Shown here piece after piece: positions 29,801 through 39,100 of a stretch of 64,000 nt of DNA. The position numbers and the translations under genes are program-made. The stretch is taken from positions 17,368,128 through 17,432,127 of the forward strand of contig CM040758.1 in NCBI GenBank assembly GCA_022829145.1. Direction: 5' to 3'. The DNA comes from Albula goreensis. Its lineage: Eukaryota > Chordata > Actinopteri > Albuliformes > Albulidae. A model generated the notes under the pieces. It had not been told where the DNA came from and searched no databases. It worked only from the letters and a program-made list of their open reading frames with translations. How positions within the stretch are numbered: the stretch's first letter is position 1; every line of letters starts with the position of its first letter.

Positions 29801-31399
29801 TGGACTGGATGAAAGTGGCATGAAACATATTCAATAATTCATTTCTGATCTAATATTATTTAGAACTTCAGAAGTTTGTGTGTTCATGTACTGCTGATTT
29901 GCTCTCCAGGTCTAATTATTTGGTCATTCTTAGTAATTATTTTAAAACAAATCACTTCTTTTTGCAGTCTTTTTTCTTTCACTTAGTCTTTTCTCATTGC
30001 CACTTTCATTTAGCATTAGGAGTATGCAAATGTGGGGACATGGAGTTTAACACTAAGTCACAGTCATGTTTTTGGTTTATCATCTGCCTTTTCTCAATAG
30101 AAAATGGCAACACTGAACCTAGCTGCCTTGCTCTGGGAAGAATTTGGATGGGTGTATTTTTTGCATTTTTTTTAAGAAAAAAAATGCAAAAAATACACCC
30201 ATCCAAATTAAGCATTTGTCTCAGAAAAACTAACAAAACATTAAATCATTAAGTGACCAACTCAGTTTTGTTAAAATTAAGTCACCATAAAATTTGAACA
30301 TCCGTCCTGCTGTAAAACACTGTAAGCTTTGTAATGCATAATGTGGTAAAAAAAAAAAAAAAAAATTATCACAATAATTAAAGAATATACATTTTTCTAC
30401 TTTAGTTACCATTGTGGAATTTGTGGAATTAGAATTCCAAAAATCAGTGTTTTTATGGTCTGGTTTAATCATTACCAGAGAGCACAAAGCAATGATTACT
30501 AGCTGAAAGTATCTTCCATCTCAGATAACAGGCCTGAGAATGTCAGAATATTTTAATATTCTGATTATTTCATGTCAATATTTAATGTCAATCACTTTAG
30601 GCATTTGGCATGTCAACTCACATAGTTGACATTTTTGCACTCTATCTATTTACAGGTGAATATTTTGGTGAAGGTAAAATGAACCTTCAGTTGCACAACC
30701 AGCTCCCTAATTATACTGTGCTATCCCAGGGGCAGTTTCTCAGTGGCTAAGAAAATACAAAAATGGAAAGTGGAACTGGGTTTTCAAGATGTTTTAGTAA
30801 AAAGGGCAGGTTTTGGTGATTTATATATAAAAAAGCTTTGACGGGCTCCCTGACAGATTGTGCAGTTATGACAGCTGAAAACGCCTTGACTTTTTTGTGC
30901 ACTCTGGTTTTTAGGAGTACTGGGAAAATGAAGTTTCTTATCACTACAAATGGGTAGAGCCCACAAACGATTTCAGTTCCTGACTGAGATTTACCAGTCA
31001 TTATATTTTCCTCAGTAGAGTTTTATGTCCTTCAAGTGCCCACAGCATGTTGTCATTTACATCATTGTATAGATTGGATATGCCACTTTTTGTAAATGTT
31101 TTTACACCTCGCATAGCCAAAGCATGCAAGATTTCTCATTGTTTGAGAAAAAATATATACCCCTGCACCCTGTGTTTGATGCATACTGATATTTTTCTGT
31201 AGCATTTGCCTCCACCCAAAATCTCCATTGAAAAGCATTCATGTTCCAGTGTAGTTTGTTTTAAACAGTCACTTAGTTTCTGTTTCTAGATTAATACATC
31301 CAGCTTAGTTCAGTTTAGTGTTTTTTTCCTAGATCTTACTGATGTTCACATATGACGTAACTCACCAATTAGCAGTACGAAGATGATGAGGATAGCCAT
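5695..31399 (-). CDS. SEA-domain mucin-like surface glycoprotein, whole gene
   Basis: A giant cell-surface mucin-like protein read on the minus strand. Exons by minus-strand order are 31399-31366, 27911-14991, 14577-14513, 14204-14050, 13944-9316, 8412-8348, 7682-7528, 7121-6874, 6478-6414, 6199-6054 and 5831-5695. Every junction has a GT donor and AG acceptor, and the phases run 1,0,2,1,0,2,1,0,2,1, provided the frame is restored inside the two arrays. The order is signal peptide, then three modules of a Ser/Thr/Pro-rich stretch plus a SEA domain, then a short stem and a hydrophobic C-terminus. SEA domains are known from membrane mucins such as MUC1 and MUC16, where many self-cleave at a G/S bond. 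The product is expected to be a heavily O-glycosylated mucosal or epithelial coat protein. Two array exons (27911-14991 and 13944-9316) contain single-base frame breaks, so as given the gene is not one open frame. I cannot assign orthology to a named mucin. Confidence 0.8.
6054..6199 (-). CDS. mucin-like gene exon 10: SEA 3, C-terminal part
   Basis: A 146-nt exon (acceptor ccttacag, donor gtaagta) encoding NGSVGVDMTLIFKNQSAVPS and ISLSIIPGSIIA. It is three codons shorter than the matching exons of SEA 1 and 2. The cleavage motif is GSVGV rather than GSVIV; the Gly-Ser pair is kept. Confidence 0.78.
6414..6478 (-). CDS. mucin-like gene exon 9: SEA 3, middle part
   Basis: A 65-nt exon (acceptor accactcag, donor gtgagtg) encoding VNTVYDNSYPSTYRKSRVNR then FW. 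Length and phases equal those of SEA 1 and SEA 2, but the sequence is more diverged. Confidence 0.78.
6874..7121 (-). CDS. mucin-like gene exon 8: short stem and start of SEA 3
   Basis: A 248-nt exon (acceptor gtgacacag, donor gtaatat). The C carried over from exon 7 gives Gln, then STETSAAATTRPAGQTKPAA, a short Ala/Thr/Pro-rich linker, and the SEA start GTIELQFRLNQQFTEELSNQ. The linker is only about 50 residues and does not belong to the 224-residue repeat family, so the membrane-proximal module lacks a long mucin array. Confidence 0.8.
7528..7682 (-). CDS. mucin-like gene exon 7: SEA 2, C-terminal part
   Basis: A 155-nt exon (acceptor gttgcag, donor gtaagtc) encoding a split Thr, then QGSVIVDSVLVFSN, VPDTSDVEQTLITATSSNSS and GFTLPINTSSIVIK. 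The GSVIV cleavage motif is kept. Two NxS/T sites (in SNISA and SNSSG) fit an extracellular glycoprotein. Confidence 0.8.
8348..8412 (-). CDS. mucin-like gene exon 6: SEA 2, middle part
   Basis: A 65-nt exon (acceptor ctttccag, donor gtatgta) encoding LDMVFAQKYGDSFNRTEIRG then FT. It has the same length and phases as the SEA 1 middle exon, and the two clearly derive from one ancestor by duplication. Confidence 0.8.
9316..13944 (-). CDS. mucin-like gene exon 5: second Ser/Thr array and start of SEA 2
   Basis: A 4.6-kb exon with acceptor ttacttgcag before 13944 and donor gtatttc after 9316. It opens with QALSTVTEAPDPASTTATTN, continues as copies of the same Ser/Thr unit seen in exon 2, and ends with ISLKFQMEQEFEEDFKNP and KYKELENQVVEQ, the first part of a SEA domain. 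Frame breaks compared with intact units include a missing base near 13430, a missing base near 12074 and an extra base near 10983. Between 11.7 and 12.4 kb the units are also internally deleted. The last approximately 950 bases, including the SEA part, are open. Confidence 0.75.
14050..14204 (-). CDS. mucin-like gene exon 4: SEA 1, C-terminal part
   Basis: A 155-nt exon (acceptor ttttag, donor gtaaggc). It starts with a Thr codon split across the junction, then KGSVIVKAVLVFNN and SSGLTLPINTSSIVVK. KGSVIV matches the G-S-[VI]-x-V self-cleavage sequence of mucin SEA domains, in which Gly-Ser is the cut bond and Ser the nucleophile. The exon ends in phase 1 and joins the second array exon through a split Gln codon. 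Confidence 0.8.
14513..14577 (-). CDS. mucin-like gene exon 3: SEA 1, middle part
   Basis: A 65-nt exon between acceptor tttaaag and donor gtatgta. It encodes LDTVYEQQYEEKFRRTEITS then FT, the central strand-helix portion of a SEA domain that follows the ...LETQLTEQ end of exon 2. It enters in phase 0 and leaves in phase 2, exactly as the equivalent exons of SEA 2 and SEA 3 do. Confidence 0.8.
14991..27911 (-). CDS. mucin-like gene exon 2: Ser/Thr array and start of SEA 1
   Basis: A 12.9-kb exon with acceptor ttctacag before 27911 and donor gtattcc after 14991. The N-terminal approximately 300 residues are a diverged, more unique Ser/Thr region. The exon then becomes a tandem array of about 224-residue units containing recurring phrases such as ATMPTSSTAKLLPE, SKGPETTPKGS, VKGTFTTDVSTSIQNPTI and VEKIPETAV. 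It ends with the first strand and helix of a SEA domain (LKMFLEFKLDQEFDEDLKNP, then KYKELETQLTEQ). Cys is essentially absent, so this is a classic O-glycosylation region. The reading frame jumps about ten times; the jumps I inspected are single-base gains or losses relative to neighbouring units. The 18.8-19.3 kb stretch is the most eroded, with truncated units. Confidence 0.75.
15770..18800 (-). repeat. 849-bp variant of the mucin array unit
   Basis: Here the anchor gctgatgttgcagagattgt falls at 16625 and 17474, an 849-bp spacing (283 codons). The extra block adds a segment like TTVVNPTTASTDQGKSTTLA followed by LVSNILPTLHSTSTVDDAVS to the basic unit. A related block is present near 12.9 kb in the second array, so the longer unit is probably an older arrangement than the homogenised 672-bp form. 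The two large copies (16.26-18.03 kb) stay in one open frame. Confidence 0.75.
19800..26850 (-). repeat. 672-bp higher-order tandem repeat (224 codons)
   Basis: Using the plus-strand anchor gatggcatttggggttt, copies fall at 20480, 21152, 23925, 24598, 25270 and 25942. Neighbouring copies are 672 bp apart, or 673 where a single base has been gained (23925 to 24598). 672 is an exact codon multiple (224). Adjacent units at 24.6 and 25.3 kb are nearly identical over their length, pointing to recent unequal exchange or gene conversion. Units around 21.8-23.3 and 26.0-26.8 kb are shuffled mosaics with inserted or deleted blocks. The same unit recurs in the second array exon (10684 and 11357, spacing 673). 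Confidence 0.9.
28378..28713. mobile_element. Tigger-like (TcMar) MITE in mucin intron 1
   Basis: A 336-bp element flanked by TA on both sides. The left end is cagggggtccttgggttatg and the right end cgtaagtcgagggccccctg, whose reverse complement starts caggggg, so the ends are imperfect inverted repeats. Motifs of the type 'gggtTACGac/cgtaagtcga' are typical of non-autonomous pogo/Tigger elements. There is no open frame inside. Confidence 0.6.
28966..29850 (+). mobile_element. Tc1-like transposon remnant in mucin intron 1
   Basis: The left end has the cactgtgttcataattatta type terminal sequence. Transposase pieces follow in two frames: RMDEMRVALDGPDGWACGW around the first catalytic Asp, LMQDNAPSNASKYIREWLAS around the second, and SSDLNTIENLWALLKREVYS around the final Glu, which is the DDE pattern of Tc1 elements. 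The frame is broken near 29270-29370 and the right terminal repeat is not recognisable, so it is dead. It sits opposite to the mucin transcript. Confidence 0.8.
30141..30209. repeat. perfect 33-bp inverted repeat with 3-nt loop
   Basis: Arm 30141-30173 (starts aatttggatgggtgtatttt) is the exact reverse complement of arm 30177-30209; the spacer is aag. There is no mismatch over 33 bp. It lies in intron 1 of the mucin-like gene. It could form a hairpin in RNA or a cruciform in DNA, and it was probably produced by a recent template-switch or fold-back event. Confidence 0.95.
31366..31399 (-). CDS. mucin-like gene exon 1: signal-peptide exon
   Basis: This 34-nt exon encodes M-A-I-L-I-I-F-V-L-L-I plus one base, followed by the donor gtgagtt. 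The start has a good vertebrate context (A at -3, G at +4). The leftover G joins the first two bases of the array exon at 27911 to make Val, giving MAILIIFVLLIG-V-TQNPQTS in the array's own frame. The hydrophobic run fits a short signal peptide, although it lacks the usual basic residue near the start. A TATA-like cattatatag lies about 150 bases upstream on the minus strand (31557-31548). Assigning this exon to the mucin gene is an inference from phase, distance and product; RNA evidence is needed. Confidence 0.6.
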
Positions 31400-31910
31400 C
31401 TTTGGCTCCACCCCCTTTGGCTCCCTGCAGATTAGAGTCAATTATGAAGATAACTGTAATTCAGTTTCATATTTCATACACATACAAGCACACACACATT
31501 CCTCCTGGTCCTCTCAAACTTTTTTGTATGTGTACTGTAATTACTACCTATATAATGAAACAAAAAACAATGGCCTCCAGTTGGTTCAGGTAGTAAGGTA
31601 CATACTCTGAAAGCAGGCATGAGCCTCTGTCATGTAATTACCAGTTTTGGCTGGACGTCCACATTGGGAAAGTAAAAATTGACCCATTTGCAGTGTGGAA
31701 AGAAGTCAGAGCTAATCATTTCATTAATTGGAGAAGTCATGTGTTCATGGCGTCCCCCTCTTCAGTCTGTGTGAGTGGGTTGCTTGCAGGACGTTAACAA
31801 GTTTTGTGAAGTTCAGATCAAAAATAATTTACAAAAAAATTCTGTAAAAAAAGTGTAAAAACGTATTTGTAGCCATTTTTGAATCCTTATTACTCCTATT
31901 CTGATCAACA

Positions 31911-32310
31911 TGTATGAGGGTAAATCAAAAAGTATTGTTACAAAATTATAGAAACCTTTATTAAACAAATATATCAAAATGTGAAGCTATTGTTTCTCTA
32001 CATATCCTCCATCTAGGTCTATAGACTTCTGAAGGTGGAGTTTCCATCTCTGTAACCCTCCCCTAAAGAACTCCACACTCTTTGATTTACATCATGTAAA
32101 AATGGCAGTTTTGGCATCATCAAGGGACTCAAATTGTGGTTTCTTTTAAATGTTCTTTGAGTTTTGGGAACAAAAAGAAGTCTGAAGGGGTGAGATCAGG
32201 GCTGTAGGGTGGATGCGGTAAGATTTTGCATTGAAATTCTGGTAGGACAGCCCTTGCTACCCTTAGAATAAGCAGGTGCATTGTCATGATGGAAAAATAA
32301 TAATATTGAG
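31911..32310 (-). mobile_element. mariner transposon, 3' half
   Basis: Read on the minus strand, a decayed transposase C-terminus can be followed through frameshifts. HHDNAPAYSKG carries the second Asp of the mariner D,D34D motif; SP-L.PSDF.LFPK.K is recognisable next, then SLDDAKTAIF- and W.LHLQKCIDLDGGYVEK-like pieces. The sequence ends in a terminal repeat reading ttttgtaacaatactttttg then atttaccctcat. The 5' half is missing. It lies just upstream of the proposed first exon of the mucin-like gene. Confidence 0.7.
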
Positions 32311-32599
32311 TATAAAGTCGAATTTGGCATTTTGAGGATAAAGTTGAGTATAAAGCTAAGTCACTCTGGATAAGAACATCTGGAAAAAATGGCTACAAAA
32401 ATGAATAAATAATAGTGTACATGAAAAAGCCATGAATGTATGCATTTTCTCCTTAGACAGAAGTCAAGGAACCAAAGACATGAGAGGTAAAAAGTAAAAA
32501 GCAGTGTGGTAAAATATGGCTCTAGAATTCTTCAGTTAGGCAAGTAAATTAAGCCATATTCTTCCTCTCAAAAAATTCACAAAATCTCAAAAACATGTT

Positions 32600-34950
32600 G
32601 ACCAAAGTCTATAGACCCTTCTACAGATAAGTATAAGGGTCAAGCCCATGACAACTTAAAAACCCAGAAAGGCTCTCACTGCAAGATTGTGAATCTACTT
32701 GTTGGTCATGAATGTATTTGAGAAAATGAACTATTTAAGAGAAGCAAAAACACTCAAGTAAAGACATGTTCAGCTGCAAATGAGCAGCTACCAGAGTCAA
32801 CACTGCTTGTGAAATCTCCAGGGATCCTCTCAGTCTTAATACAAATCTAAAATCAAACACCTCCCATGAACAAAATAATGTAAAAATATGAAAAGAACAT
32901 TTTTTTTTATCCCTACTTAATTTCTTTTCCACAAGTATGGTTCACCAAAACAAATAATACCAATGAGGATTAACTGAGAAGCACTTGTAAATCAGACTAG
33001 TTAAAATAACACTTCACTTAGTCTTAACTTAATTCAGAAAATCTCAAAAGCATGTTACAAATTTTATTCATGTTTAAATGAATATCTAAATAGTATATAA
33101 GCACATGACACTCCAGCACAATGGTCTAGAAGACAATTAGCAACATAATTATAATATTGTGCTGGAAAACATACTGACAGAATAAACATTTGAAAATTAA
33201 TGTATACACCAACTGAACAGCAAAAAATGTAAAAAAACATACCAAGTTGATTAAATGTATGCCAATTTGTCTGTAATTGTAGTCAATCAAAATGCATATA
33301 TTATTTACTAAATATCAGACAGTTCTGTATTAAACAACGTTTAACACTGGTTAAGTAGTGTCTTCCAAGTGGAGAATATATATCTTAGGGGAGTGTCTTC
33401 ATCTTTGGGGTGGGGTAAACCGATATTTTCCAATTTGTGCGTCATAATTGCTTTTAGTTAAAAGTCAATTATGTTCAACATCAGCTATAGACTGGCTGAA
33501 CAAGTTGGTCTTCTTCTTTTTAAAGAGACAGAATTATGAACCTTAAAATCAGGGAACTGAGATAGAAAAGTCCCGTTCATCTACAGTTAACTAATTAAGT
33601 AAACAAATTCAAAACTACAATCTCAGGCATATATAACTTTGTGCAACATTTAGCTTGCAAGTTAACTTGTACATCCATTTATCTTGTCATTACCATCATT
33701 TCTTCAGGCTGAAATGGTTTTTTTACTTTGTGTAGAGCAGAGGTTGTAGGAAAATATGTTCTGCTATAGCAAACGTTTTACTGTAAATTACAGTAACTAG
33801 TAAGTTCAACCTCCTAATGTTTGGACATTCAGTGTTTTAAAGTGGATCTTTTTTTAACATGCTCTGAAAAATACAAACCAAAGTCTATCAGATAAGTAGA
33901 AGGGTCAAGCCCATTCATTTGGTTTCACCAAAACAAATAATACCAATGACGATTAACTGAGAAGCACTTGTAAATCAGACTAGTGAAAATAACACTTCAC
34001 TTAGTCTTAACTTAATTCAGTAAATCTCAAAAGCATGTTACAAATTTTATCCATGTTTAAATGAATATCTAAAAAGTATATAATCACATGACACTCCAGC
34101 ACAATGGTCTAGACGAGAATTTGCAACAGAAATATAATACTGTGCTGGAAAATATACTGACAGAATAAACATTTGAAAATTAATGTATACACCAACTGAA
34201 TAGCAAAAAACTTAAAAAACTTACCAAGTTGATTAAATGTATTCCAATTTGTCTGTAATTGTAGTCAATCTAAATGCATATATTATTTGCTAAAACTCAG
34301 ACAGTTCTGTATTAAACAACGTTTAACACTGGTTAAGTGGTGTCTTCCAAGTGGAGCATATATATCTTTGTAGGGGAGTGCATTCGTCTTCGGTGTGGGA
34401 TAAACCAATATTTTCCATTTTGTCAGTCATAATTGCTTTAGGCTAATTCTAAATTTCTTTAAAAATGACTGCTTTGCCCCATGATGACCCTTTGGAACTC
34501 TGTGCTCTCCCCTATTGACCTTGGATCATGATGTCTCAGCCAGTGGTGACAGAACAAGTGAATTTCAATTATTTTGAATACGTATATTAGCAGTTGACTG
34601 ATGGTCAGTTATGTTCAACATTAGCTATAGACTGGCTGAACAAGTTGGTCTTCTTCTTTTTAAAGAGACAGAATTATGAACCTTAAAATCAGGGAACTGA
34701 GATAGAAAAGTCCCGTTCATCTACAGTTAACTGATTAAGTAAACAAATTCAAAACTACAATCTCAGGCATATATAACTTTGTGCAACATTTAGCTTGCAA
34801 GTTAACTTGTACAGCCATTTATTTTGTCATTACCATCATTTTGTCAGGCGGAAATGGTTTTTTTTACTTTGTGTAGAGCAGAGGTTGCAGGAAAATATGT
34901 TCTGCTACAGCACTTGTAAATCAGACCAGTTAAAATGACACTCACTGATT
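32600..34950. repeat. tandem duplication, period about 0.95-0.98 kb
   Basis: The marker cacttgtaaatcaga occurs at 32982, 33965 and 34911. Copy A (about 32936-33800) and copy B (about 33915-34905) align over most of their length, for example at gacagaattatgaaccttaa and gcttgcaagttaacttgtac. A third copy is cut off after about 35 bases. Copy B has about 165 extra bases (34442-34607) where copy A runs straight through. No coding signal was seen. Confidence 0.85.
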
Positions 34951-35391
34951 TACAGCCTAGTCCATAATGCCACAGTCAATATATGTGCAGAAGTAGCAAT
35001 CTGGTTGAAGCAAGTATTTTAAAGGGAGTGGAAGAAAACAGTCTAATTGTTTTTTTTTGACTGCTGTGCTTAAACCACACCTATGATTAATTAAGACTAG
35101 AAATCTATCCTTTATTGACCTTGCACTTGACCATGTGCTCAAATAATGCACAATTCAGCAACTGCGCCCAAATCATTTTATCCAAAAGTGGATGAAATAT
35201 AGAACCCAATATATCATAAAGACAATTTCATAATCATTGAAGATTGCATAACACTTCATGGTTCCATTTCTCCTTATATCTATATACTGCCCATGACCTG
35301 ACAGGTATAGAACATAACAAAGTATGAGCATGTGTCTAATATGAGTGAGAGTATACATTCGTATGAGTCTAATAAAATATAACAGTGTTTC

Positions 35392-36140
35392 TTATCTCTC
35401 TTCTGGTGGCACTTTTCTCTCTTTTTGATTGTCTTCTATCCTTTTGTTGTCAATGGTGTTGCAAACTTCATGTATCAGCTTGCGCCATTCAGATCTGTTT
35501 GCAGTTATATTCTTCCATGTTTGAAGAACATCACCGCTTTTACGTATGTCTTTGAGTGTGTCCTTATGTCTTTGAAGAGGTAGGCCAACTCTTCTTGACC
35601 CTTCAGAAAGCTCACCATACAGAAGTACTTTGGCAATACATTTACTAAGATTCTTGTAGAACCTCTTTCTCGACTTCTGGTTTCTGCATCATAGGAGCAT
35701 AAACACTTATGGTGAGGTGTGTTATCCTTGAGTCTTCATTAGTCTTCCATTAACGGGTACTGGATAGATGCAGCCAAGTTTATTGGAGATGGCAAAGCCA
35801 ATGCCGGCAGTCTTATCTTCTCCTCCACTCTAAAAGAAGGTGTGACTTGTCTCTTTGATGTTTCCTGATCCTGGACATCATACTTGCCAGCCTTCTCAAG
35901 CGCTCTACAAATAATTTAAGTGGCCCTCTCTGATCTGTTGTTTGTGGTTTGGATGTTGCAGCTCCAAGATTGAGTAGCTGCTTTTCTCTTTTGGGGGCTC
36001 TGATGTTGTTTTGATTGTCATTGGTTACCTCGGATGTGGTAGCTTTATCATATGGACTTCGCTCATTTTCCACCATTGCCACAGAAAGTGGCATGTCGGT
36101 TATCTCGTACACAGTTGCATGATCTAACTCCAAATCTTAA
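35392..36140 (-). mobile_element. LINE remnant with internal deletion
   Basis: On the minus strand, the upstream part (36140-35830) resembles the start of a fish LINE ORF2. Next comes an endonuclease-like stretch (GIGFAISNKLG, then a broken frame with LTISVYAPMMQKPEVEKEV). It then jumps at about 35645 to the extreme C-terminus (LLYGELSEGSRRVGLPLQRH, KDTLKDIRKSGDVLQTWKNI, NRSEWRKLIHEVCNTI) and a stop at 35392. The whole reverse transcriptase core is missing. Related non-coding LINE-like sequence may extend to about 36600. Confidence 0.65.
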
Positions 36141-36189
36141 TTGCTCATCTCATGTAATGTTAGGCTGCGCTTCAAGATGACGGTGTTGG

Positions 36190-39100
36190 CTAGCGCACGG
36201 CAGCACCCATTTGGCGAGACATCCTGTTAATCAACGGCACAGCAATGCTGAGACAGCTGCAGAGATGTAATGTTGCTTGTTTGCCAGAAATACCGCTGAT
36301 TTTATTTAGTAGAACTGCCATTTGATAGAACTGCCTTTGCCAGATCTGCTGCTGTGTTGGCAAGACAGACCCACCGATGAACACCACAAACTCCCACTGG
36401 TACCTCACTGTGGCCTCTCTGGTGTGGTTGAACCAGCCAGGAACCAAAGTCCATGCCAGCACAGCTCCAGGGGATCTGGATGCCTTCATGGGAGTTTGAT
36501 GGTGTGCTATAAGGTACTACCACCCGACATTAAGTGGGCCACCAAGTGGGCCGCTCAGGTAACTTGCCGAAGGAAGCGGATGACACTCCTTATAGCAGAA
36601 TAGGGGATACTGACCTTGGGTAGCCATACCACAAGCTCATTCTCTGTGTACAATCAATGCCCTTCTCCAAAAACTGCAACCATGACTTTCAGTTAATCGG
36701 GAAATTACACATATATTAATGACATGTGAAAGAATTACTTCATATATAGCTGTGACAGAATGATCTTTGTTGACACATGGTTTACATTACAAACATTTTC
36801 ACTTGGTGACAGCACCATTATTATAACTTCAAGTTTACATTTATCATTTCAGCCAGCAGTCAGTGGACTGGATGTTTAGCCACATTCCTCCTCTGTAGTC
36901 AAAACATTTCAGCAAAAGGTCAATGGTTAAACATTTGTGTGATTCTTGAAACTGCTACAGTGCAAGTATATGGAAAAATACAGAATTTCAAAAAAACAAC
37001 ACAAACCTGATCCTGCCCGCATATGTACCTGCATGCTTTTGCACATGCACTGTGTGCATGGTCAAAGTTGGGAGGTGGGACCGGGCTTATGTTAGCCTCT
37101 CTTGTGGAAAATTTCTAGATTATACAAATACATTAAAAGTTGTTTACATTATACAAAATACCAAGCCCTGGTAAAATCATTACCATACATTATTGCACAT
37201 AGGAAAATAAATGCACTTGGACGTAACTAGTAAGACTAATGAATTGTAACCCCTGAGTCTTCCAGTGTGATACATTTTTGCAACCCAGTGATTTAACTTA
37301 AGTTTGTAATATTAGTCATTATTGTGCTATTCAGTGTGTACACCTCATATTTGCAGATGTGTTCTGTCCTATACTGTGTAAATACTGTAAGCAGCAGCAG
37401 CAGCAGCTGCCATGATGTGAGAAAGCACCACAGTACAGCATCCCTGTGAGTGGATTGTTGTTTTGCCCAGTTTGTTGATATGACATTTCATGCTAAACAA
37501 TTAAAATGTTACTATGAAAATGTAAAGCATAACTTACTTTACAAAGTCCAGCTGAATGTTGCTGCAAGCCCAGTTGTAGTTGTGTTGAGAGTTTTGAAAT
37601 TCAATTGTAAATGTAATTTACTCCAGTAGGTATTACATCAAAATGTCCATGATGACAAATAGTTATAAGGCAGTACAAACTTTCTCAGATTTTCTAAGTA
37701 ACACTCTTGGAACAAACTACCTGCTATAAATTGATACAATATAAAACATGCATGTCTAAAACATTTTATATGCTGGCAAAGTTTATCAAAACATTCACTA
37801 AAAGGACATTTAATTTAAGTTGTTGTCATGTGCCTGGCTTTGAAGTGACAGCATCCTGGATCATCCAGCTAACTTGCAAATTTGTATCTCTTCAACTAGT
37901 GTGGCAGGGCATAAATATAACCACTGATTCTTTGGACTCAGTGGATACTCCACTCCATAAAACTTTCTAAAATCAAATTTAGGAAAGTTTATTGCAGGGC
38001 AAGATGGGTGACAGCAATGTGGCAATCAATATTCTGTTCTGTAATATACTACATACTCCTGTTACCAGCTGGAATTTCCAGTTGTTAAGAGGCAGTGAGT
38101 CAAAAGGAATGTAAAGGTTGAGTATCTGTGCTGCGAGTGACCCTGTGGCTCCCTTACAGGTCATTTTCTGTGAAGCAGAAAGGGTGTGGTGCCCAGAATA
38201 ACCCTAATCAGGCTGTGTTCGACTGGCCAAAGCATACTCAAGAGTCGACTCAGATCTTCTTCCTATCAATGGACAAAAAATGACTCCCGTAATGTATTTC
38301 CTTATGTCTAGCTTCGTAGGTGTTGTGTGTGGCTCACCTATTGCTTTTTGGGAAATCCTTTAATCTTTAATCCCTGCTGGAGAATGGGAAGTGTCAGCCT
38401 AATCCCCATGCATTATAAAAAAATATTTGAGGTGCCACCTGGCTAACCATGAAAAATTGTGAGTCTAGTGCACTGTACCTGGTTGCAGAGAGAAAAAAAA
38501 ACTTTACAAAAAGGCTTTGTTTTTCATCACTTAGTCCAAAAAGACATAGAAAACACAAATGATATATAATAATGTATCAACACTGAACACATGAACTGTG
38601 CCTGCTTTATTGATTAGTTATCTATGTGTAACAGTGACTGGGCTATGTGAGGTAAGCTATGTGTTTGTGTTTGCATGACAGAGAACTAAAACAATATCAC
38701 TTTCATCGATTATTAAACTAGCCATCATATGCACCTTCAAATAGGCAAGAGGCATACACTTAAGCACCTGACCATGAGTGCATAGTGGAAGACACAAGTA
38801 GATGAGAAAGAAAAAAACTAGGCAGTGTGTTCATTCCATCAAACTACACAAACTGGAAATGTCAAACAATATTCATGGATTAATGTGGACAGGACTGGTA
38901 CAAATTGTTCAAAAGGATTTCAGATTATCTGCATTGTTCATTTTCCTATTTTTTGCTATTTGAATTTTAGCACCTGACACCACCAACCATGTTCCTGAGA
39001 TTTGTGAGGCAATTGTTTTAGAAAATCACCTGAAACACATGGTATTTTCTTTAATGTTTTTGCCAAGAAAGTGTGATAGTCTGATAATTGTGATACTTGT

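Noticed and set aside
31402-31610. Plus-strand open frames over the mucin first exon
   Set aside because: No splice partners or domain; the minus-strand signal-peptide exon explains the conserved-looking start and donor better.
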